Shown: piece by piece, positions 6,054 to 9,455 of the stretch | Numbering within the stretch: position 1 is the stretch's first letter | Layout of the letters: each line of letters starts with the position of its first letter | NCBI GenBank assembly: GCA_937871685.1 | Contig: CALMOL010000046.1 | Span: 1-9,455, forward strand | DNA: 9,455 bases | Direction: 5' to 3' | Source: an uncultured Verrucomicrobiota bacterium | GTDB lineage: Bacteria > Verrucomicrobiota > Verrucomicrobiia > Chthoniobacterales > SZAS-18 | Notes under the pieces: generated by a model | What the model was told of the DNA's origin: nothing | Database searches by the model: none | The model's input: the letters and a program-made list of their open reading frames with translations, nothing else | Program-made: the position numbers and the translations under genes

Positions 6054-6431
6054 ATGAAACATCACTATCTCAAGTCCCTCGCCGCCGTCTCCCTCGCCGT
6101 CATCCCGTGCGCCGACCCCTCCCTTGTGCTCGCGCAGGAGCCCACCCGGATCGAGTTCTCGAAAGAAACGGGCACGCAGACTCTCAAGGGCACCGGCGAC
6201 AAGTCCTACATCCTGCGCATCGGCGCGGACCTGACCTGCAAGATGAAGCTCGCATCGCCCAAGAACGCCGCTCAGCTGGCGGTGCTCGATTCCAAGGGGG
6301 CGGACCAGACCGAGGGCTCCGACGGGCGCAGCTTCGAGGGCGGCTTTGCCGAGGCCGGCGACTTCCGGGTCAACGTGGCGGCCAAGCCCGGCCTCGCCTG
6401 GACGCTGATCGTGACCCTCAAGAAGCAGTGA
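6054..6431 (+). CDS. Exported PPC-like beta-sandwich protein
   Basis: The 125-residue product has a signal peptide ending LVLA at 24-27, leaving Gln28 first. The mature part fits one PPC-like (bacterial pre-peptidase C-terminal) beta-sandwich domain, a fold also seen in g-type lysozyme inhibitors: RIEFSKETGTQTLKG (32-46), then GDKSYILRIGADLTCKMKL (48-66), AQLAVLDSKG (73-82), FEGGFAEAGDFRVNVAA (94-110) and WTLIVTLKK (116-124). The GD-x-Y and AGDFRVNV phrases are typical of this pattern. There is one mature cysteine (Cys62). The ATG at 6054 is chosen over an open frame from 5967 because it begins the signal peptide. The gene ends inside the convergent oxidoreductase gene, overlapping it by 14 bp. 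Family assignment is by fold pattern only; lysozyme inhibition, ligand binding and a plain structural role are all possible. Confidence 0.75.
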   Translation: MKHHYLKSLAAVSLAVIPCADPSLVLAQEPTRIEFSKETGTQTLKGTGDKSYILRIGADLTCKMKLASPKNAAQLAVLDSKGADQTEGSDGRSFEGGFAEAGDFRVNVAAKPGLAWTLIVTLKKQ

Positions 6432-7467
6432 CGCCCAGCGCACGGCGCACGGCCGGCGCCACTTCCCCGCCGAGAATCTCGATCGAGCGCCGCATCGCGG
6501 CGTGCGGCAGCGCGGCCACGGCCATCTGAAAGTTCACGCGTGCCGGGCCGCCCAAGGCCGCGGCGACGCGCAGCAGCTTTTCTGCGACCAAGGCCGCGTC
6601 GCCGATGAGCAACGCGCCCGTCGGCCCGCGCAACGCGTCAAACTGCGCACGGGTTGGGGGCGGCCAGCCGCGCTCCCGACCGATTTTGGCGAAGGTGTGC
6701 GCGTAGCCGGGGAAGAAGTCGTCCGCGGCCTGCTCGGCCGTTGCGCCGAGGAAGCCGATCATGTGCAGTCCCACCTTGAGCTTCTCGGGCGCGTGTCCGG
6801 CACGCCGGCCGGCCTCGCGGTAGAGGTCCACCAGCGGGCGAAAGCGCCGCGGCTCACCACCGATGATCGCCACCATCAGCGGCAGGCCCAGCGCGCCCGC
6901 GCGCACGAAGGATTCCGGCGATCCTCCCACGCCTAGCCACACCGGCAGCGGATCCTGTAGCGGGCGCGGATACACGCCCACCGAGCCGTCCAGCGCTGGC
7001 CGGTGCTGGCCCGACCAGCGCACGCGCGGTCCCTCGCGCAGCCGCAGCAGGAGGTCGAGCTTCTCGGCGAAGAGCGAGTCATAGTCCGCCAGGTCTAGGC
7101 CGAAGAGTGGATACGCCTCGGTGAAGGAGCCGCGCCCGGCCACGATCTCCGCGCGGCCGCCGGAAAGGAGGTCGAGCGTGGCGAACTCCTGGAACACGCG
7201 CACCGGGTCTGCCGCCGAGAGCACCGTCACGGCGCTCGTCAGCCGGATGCGCCGCGTGCGCGCTGCCGCCGCGGCGAGAATCATCGTGGGCGCCGAGTCG
7301 AGGAACTCCGGTCGGTGGTGCTCGCCCACGCCAAACGCGTCCAGGCCCACTTGGTCGGCCAACTCGATTTCCTCGATCAGGTTGCGCAGCCGCTCCTCCG
7401 GGCGGAGCGGCGGGCCGGTGCGCGGGTCCGCGTCGATCGCGGCGAAGGAATCGATTCCGATTTGCAT
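6418..7467 (-). CDS. LLM-class flavin-dependent oxidoreductase (2I7G/Atu2307-like)
   Basis: The 349-residue cytoplasmic protein is a luciferase-like monooxygenase, a TIM-barrel enzyme using reduced FMN (or in some groups F420). It begins MQIGIDSF and contains the signature segments ADQVGLDAFGVGEHH (37-51), RIRLTSAVTVLSAADPVRVF (73-92), LSGGRAEIVAGRGSF (101-115), YPLFGLDLADYDSLFAEKLD (119-138) and PLPVWLGVGGSPES (173-186). These closely match the LLM subfamily named for the Agrobacterium Atu2307 structure (2I7G), whose substrate is unknown. Length is typical and all barrel segments are intact. Such enzymes need a separate flavin reductase; the reductase at 62-649 is in the window but too far away to imply partnership. 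The start has no Shine-Dalgarno, and a CCGCGG inverted repeat lies just upstream. Its last 14 bases overlap the convergent PPC-like gene. Confidence 0.92.
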   Translation of the reverse strand: MQIGIDSFAAIDADPRTGPPLRPEERLRNLIEEIELADQVGLDAFGVGEHHRPEFLDSAPTMILAAAAARTRRIRLTSAVTVLSAADPVRVFQEFATLDLLSGGRAEIVAGRGSFTEAYPLFGLDLADYDSLFAEKLDLLLRLREGPRVRWSGQHRPALDGSVGVYPRPLQDPLPVWLGVGGSPESFVRAGALGLPLMVAIIGGEPRRFRPLVDLYREAGRRAGHAPEKLKVGLHMIGFLGATAEQAADDFFPGYAHTFAKIGRERGWPPPTRAQFDALRGPTGALLIGDAALVAEKLLRVAAALGGPARVNFQMAVAALPHAAMRRSIEILGGEVAPAVRRALGVTAS

Positions 7468-7474
7468 GGGGGGA

Positions 7475-7497
7475 CCGCGGCTTCGTCTTCTCCGCGG
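7475..7497. repeat. CCGCGG inverted repeat in the leader of the oxidoreductase gene
   Basis: Two CCGCGG hexamers (7475-7480 and 7492-7497) lie 8 bp before the oxidoreductase start and can pair as a 6-bp stem with an 11-base loop. They could form a leader hairpin or a dyad operator. In GC-rich DNA such a short repeat can arise by chance. The rest of this 165-bp divergent gap shows GGAGG at 7559-7563, but 70 bases from the next start and so not a ribosome site for it. Confidence 0.3.
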
Positions 7498-7632
7498 CGG
7501 GCAGGATGGCTCCTCTTTTCGCCGCGCGCATTAGCCGCCACTGGCGTGTGACCCTTTTGGAGGAATCCTGCGACCCGGGTTGAGCCGATTACCCCTAACA
7601 ACGGAGCGCCATTTCCCCGCTCCTTCCTTCCT

Positions 7633-8523
7633 ATGAGCCCGCGCCTGATTCGCTTAGTTCCCGCCGTCTTGGCCGCCTTGCTGCTACCTGCTTTGCTGCC
7701 CGCCCAAGGCCGCGGCGGCGGGGGAAGCGGTGGTGGCAATGGAAACGGAGCCGCCACGAGCGGCAGCTCGGGTAGCGGAAGCCACGGTGGCAGCGCTTCT
7801 TCCGCCCGTGGGTCCACCTCCGGCGGGGCGCGGAGCAGCGCCTCCGTGAGCCGAGGTGGCACCACTGCATCCACCACGAGCCGTGGCGTCGCGGCGTTTG
7901 GCCGGCCCGGCCTTGGCGAGAGACAATTTTCCGGCTCGCGGCGCCTCGACTCTGCCTACGGCAGCGGCACGAGCTACAACGGGGCCTACGCTCTTCCCCC
8001 CGGCGCATATCCAAACGGGGCACGCGGCAGGGATGGCTACGTCTGGCGATCTACCCGGAGCTATTATTCATCCAATTACCCGCTCCATTCCTACGGCCGC
8101 GGCGGGTATTACCCGTTCGGCGGCTACGGCTGGGGAGGTGGATACTCCTCCGACAGTGACACTACCCCGCGTCCGACGCAGGAACCGGGTGGCTTCAGCG
8201 GTGTCCTTAGCACCAACGGATCGGACGGGCCGCGAAATCCCGCGGCGCCGACGGCCGACTCGCGGACCATGCTCGCGAGCCCGGCGCCGGCGCGTTGGCC
8301 GCGCCCGGCATCCTATCCCGGCGAAGTGCCCGGCAAGCCCGAAACCAGCGCCGTGGTGCTCGAAGCGCAGCAAAAGCTCTCGCAGCGCGGCTATTACGCC
8401 GGGCCTACCGACGGCAACTTCAGCGCCGACACCTCGTTGGCCGTGGCCAGCTTCCAAAGCGACTCGGGTGCGCCCATCACGGGCCGAATCGATAGTCGCG
8501 TTCTCGATCTGCTGCGGCGCTGA
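7633..8523 (+). CDS. Exported Gly/Ser-rich protein with C-terminal peptidoglycan-binding domain
   Basis: The 296-residue product has a signal peptide cut probably after LLPA at 21-24, leaving Gln25. It has four parts. Residues 27-85 are Gly/Ser/Thr low complexity (GRGGGGSGGGNGNG, then SG repeats). Residues 100-172 are Tyr/Gly/Ser-rich, with GRGGYYPFGGYGWGGGY at 155-171. Residues 173-238 are a Pro-rich linker. Residues 240-294 form a PF01471-type peptidoglycan-binding helical domain: VVLEAQQKLSQRGYYAG, then TDGNFSADTSLAVASFQSDS and TGRIDSRVLDLL. No cysteine is present and no catalytic domain accompanies the binding module, so a wall-anchored structural or adhesive role is more likely than hydrolysis. 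The upstream leader is pyrimidine-rich (CTCCTTCCTTCCT before the ATG). The gene stands alone, divergent from the oxidoreductase. The C-terminal domain is confident; the role is not. Confidence 0.85.
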   Translation: MSPRLIRLVPAVLAALLLPALLPAQGRGGGGSGGGNGNGAATSGSSGSGSHGGSASSARGSTSGGARSSASVSRGGTTASTTSRGVAAFGRPGLGERQFSGSRRLDSAYGSGTSYNGAYALPPGAYPNGARGRDGYVWRSTRSYYSSNYPLHSYGRGGYYPFGGYGWGGGYSSDSDTTPRPTQEPGGFSGVLSTNGSDGPRNPAAPTADSRTMLASPAPARWPRPASYPGEVPGKPETSAVVLEAQQKLSQRGYYAGPTDGNFSADTSLAVASFQSDSGAPITGRIDSRVLDLLRR

Positions 8524-8757
8524 CCGCTCGCGGTAGATGCCCCACACAAGAGGCGGCAGGGCAGAACCCTGGACGTAGGGTGATCTGTCGCGCCTCGGGG
8601 CGCGAAAAAGTGGACCGAAGCAATCTGGCGTTGGATGCCGACCATCGACCGCTGGATCAAAGTTTCATCCAGTGGGGAGTAGGCAGTTAACCCACGGCTC
8701 ATGGCCTCGGCGCCCTTTGCGGAACGTCTCTGCCACGCGATGAACCGCCGGCGCGCG
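8524..8757. other. Gene-free stretch with several short hairpins
   Basis: This 234-bp gap between convergent genes is the longest non-coding stretch in the window. It holds four short inverted repeats: CAGGG/CCCTG at 8557-8571 (5-base loop), TCGCGCC/GGCGCGA at 8588-8605 (7-bp stem, TCGG loop), CTGGAT/ATCCAG at 8652-8672 (9-base loop) and GTGGG/CCCAC at 8672-8695. None is followed by a T-run on the strand being transcribed; the second is followed by A5 on the plus strand. A minus-strand open frame crosses the gap but has low-complexity, family-less translation. The stretch could be a structured 3' region, a small RNA or decayed sequence. Confidence 0.45.
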
Positions 8758-9174
8758 TTACTTCACCGATGCCGCCCAGTCGGGCTTGCCGTTCGTCACC
8801 TTCGAGGCCAGGAGGCCATCAACGCGCTGGGCGCCCTGCACGTTGAAGAGTTCAATGATGGACTCGCCGGAGTTGTCAGTGGAGCGGATCACGACTTGCT
8901 CGGTCCCTTTCCAGAAACCGTATCGCTCGACGAGCGGCTTGGACGGCTTGACCACCGCGATGGTCTTGCTGTCCCGGAGCACGACCAGCCGGCCGACGTC
9001 GGGGATGGCTGAGACGATGCCTTTCTGGGCGCGCGGCAGCTTGGGCGGAGCCTCGCCGCGGCTGTTACCGCTCGGGATCATGTTTGCGATCCCCTCCATC
9101 GTGTTGCACGCGGGAAGGCCGCAGAGCGCGGTGGCAAGAAGAAGGGCGGGGAGAACCAAGCGGAGGGCATTCAT
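8758..9174 (-). CDS. Small lipoprotein of unknown function
   Basis: The 138-residue product begins with a lipoprotein signal (MNALRLVLPALLLATALCG) and lipobox GLPAC, Cys23 being the lipidated residue. A short flexible stretch rich in Pro, Ser and Gly (32-47) follows, then a compact domain: GIVSAIPDVGRLVVLRDSKT (52-71), WKGTEQVVIRSTD (88-100), ESIIELFNVQGAQRVDGLLA (104-123) and a DWAASVK tail. The repeated short strands suggest a small beta-barrel, perhaps a ribosome- or OB-like barrel fold, but I recognise no named family. An in-frame ATG at 9201 would put nine extra residues ahead of the signal and is less likely than 9174. It starts 42 bp after the stop of the RNB exoribonuclease gene on the same strand and may be transcribed with it. 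There is no Shine-Dalgarno. A possible relation to cell-envelope beta-strand proteins is inference only. Confidence 0.75.
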   Translation of the reverse strand: MNALRLVLPALLLATALCGLPACNTMEGIANMIPSGNSRGEAPPKLPRAQKGIVSAIPDVGRLVVLRDSKTIAVVKPSKPLVERYGFWKGTEQVVIRSTDNSGESIIELFNVQGAQRVDGLLASKVTNGKPDWAASVK

Positions 9175-9216
9175 GGATTTCACGGTGCGCGAGGATTCCA
9201 TCTCGCGGCGGTGTCT

Positions 9217-9455
9217 TCAATGCCCCACGTCAGCCATGGGCCGGGTGGCGACACGCACGAAGTCGATGAAGCCGCGCTCGATGTCGGTGCCGGCCAGACG
9301 GACGCGCGCGCGATCGCCCACCTCCAGGCCCTCGAAACCACGCGTCAGGCGGCCCTCGACCGGCGGCTGGAAGACGCGGACCCAAGTCCCCTTGCGCGCG
9401 GCGCCGGCGAGGGCGGCCTTGAGCAGGCGCTGCGTGACGAGATCGGTGAAGCGCC
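9217..9455 (-). CDS. RNB-family exoribonuclease (RNase II/R-like), C-terminus only
   Basis: The gene enters from the right edge, so only its last 79 residues are visible and there is no start codon. Reading the minus strand from 9453, the product begins RFTDLVTQRLLKAAL, the conserved end of the RNB catalytic domain, where RxxDLxxQR is a family hallmark (the arginine contacts RNA near the active site). It continues GTWVRVFQPPVEGRL and GFEGLEVGDRARVRLAGTD, an S1/OB-like RNA-binding strand set, then ERGFIDFVRV and a short tail ending VGH before the TGA at 9217-9219. RNB enzymes degrade RNA processively from the 3' end in the cytoplasm. The short tail after the S1-like module, with no long basic extension, argues against a typical RNase R tail, but the N-terminal domains needed to separate RNase R from RNase II are outside the window. 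Confidence 0.85.
   Translation of the reverse strand, partial: RFTDLVTQRLLKAALAGAARKGTWVRVFQPPVEGRLTRGFEGLEVGDRARVRLAGTDIERGFIDFVRVATRPMADVGH

Noticed and set aside
8588..8609. Hairpin TCGCGCC/GGCGCGA as an intrinsic terminator
   Set aside because: On the plus strand it is followed by AAAAA, not T's, and on the minus strand the T-run comes before the stem. Neither direction gives a canonical terminator.
8605..8672. Possible insertion-sequence end (AAAAAGTGGACCG and following bases)
   Set aside because: It vaguely resembled an IS terminus, but I found no matching inverted end, no target duplication and no transposase fragment. A BLASTN search against ISfinder would decide.
8394..8702. Open frame of 102 codons on the minus strand across the 8524-8757 gap
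   Set aside because: It runs into the PG-binding domain gene on the opposite strand, has no recognisable domain, and about half of it is the shadow of that gene.
1..9455. A defence system, CRISPR array, phage or biosynthetic cluster
   Set aside because: I looked for repeats with regular spacing, integrase, transposase, nuclease-helicase pairs, toxin-antitoxin pairs and cluster enzymes on both strands and saw none. The one nuclease (RNB) is a housekeeping RNA-turnover family.

Overview
The window is GC-rich (about two thirds G+C by eye) and densely coded. It carries twelve complete protein genes and one gene cut by the right edge. I see no rRNA, tRNA, CRISPR array or intact mobile element. 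Lipoprotein signals, several exported proteins and a peptidoglycan-binding domain point to a Gram-negative-type bacterium. My best guess is Verrucomicrobiota, perhaps Opitutaceae-like. That rests on overall character (high GC, many small exported proteins, signal peptides ending in A|Q, starts without Shine-Dalgarno sequences) and not on a marker gene, so it is tentative.

Layout. Bases 62-1559 (+): a flavodoxin-fold NAD(P)H-dependent reductase, then an exported trypsin-like serine protease. Bases 1565-4821 (-), read right to left: an alpha/beta hydrolase with a fluoroacetate-dehalogenase-type active site, overlapping by ATGA an M20 amidohydrolase that most resembles (S)-ureidoglycolate amidohydrolase; then a DUF2314 lipoprotein and a small Gly/Tyr-rich lipoprotein. 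Bases 4990-6431: three small exported proteins, namely an NTF2-like DUF4440 protein (+), an unknown protein (-) and a PPC-like beta-sandwich protein (+). Bases 6418-7467 (-): an LLM-class flavin oxidoreductase of the 2I7G type. Bases 7633-8523 (+): an exported Gly/Ser-rich protein with a C-terminal peptidoglycan-binding domain. Bases 8524-8757: the longest gene-free stretch, with several short hairpins. Bases 8758-9455 (-): a small lipoprotein downstream of the C-terminus of an RNB-family exoribonuclease.

How the genes relate. The only tightly linked pair is the dehalogenase-like hydrolase and the ureidoglycolate-hydrolase-like enzyme. If each acts as its closest model does, both release C2 acids (glycolate and glyoxylate), which hints at a small catabolic module. 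The rest looks like ordinary chromosomal backbone with envelope and exported proteins of unknown role. No defence system, phage, secretion cluster or biosynthetic cluster is visible. Three tail-to-tail gene pairs lie within 18 bp of each other or overlap, without visible intrinsic terminators.
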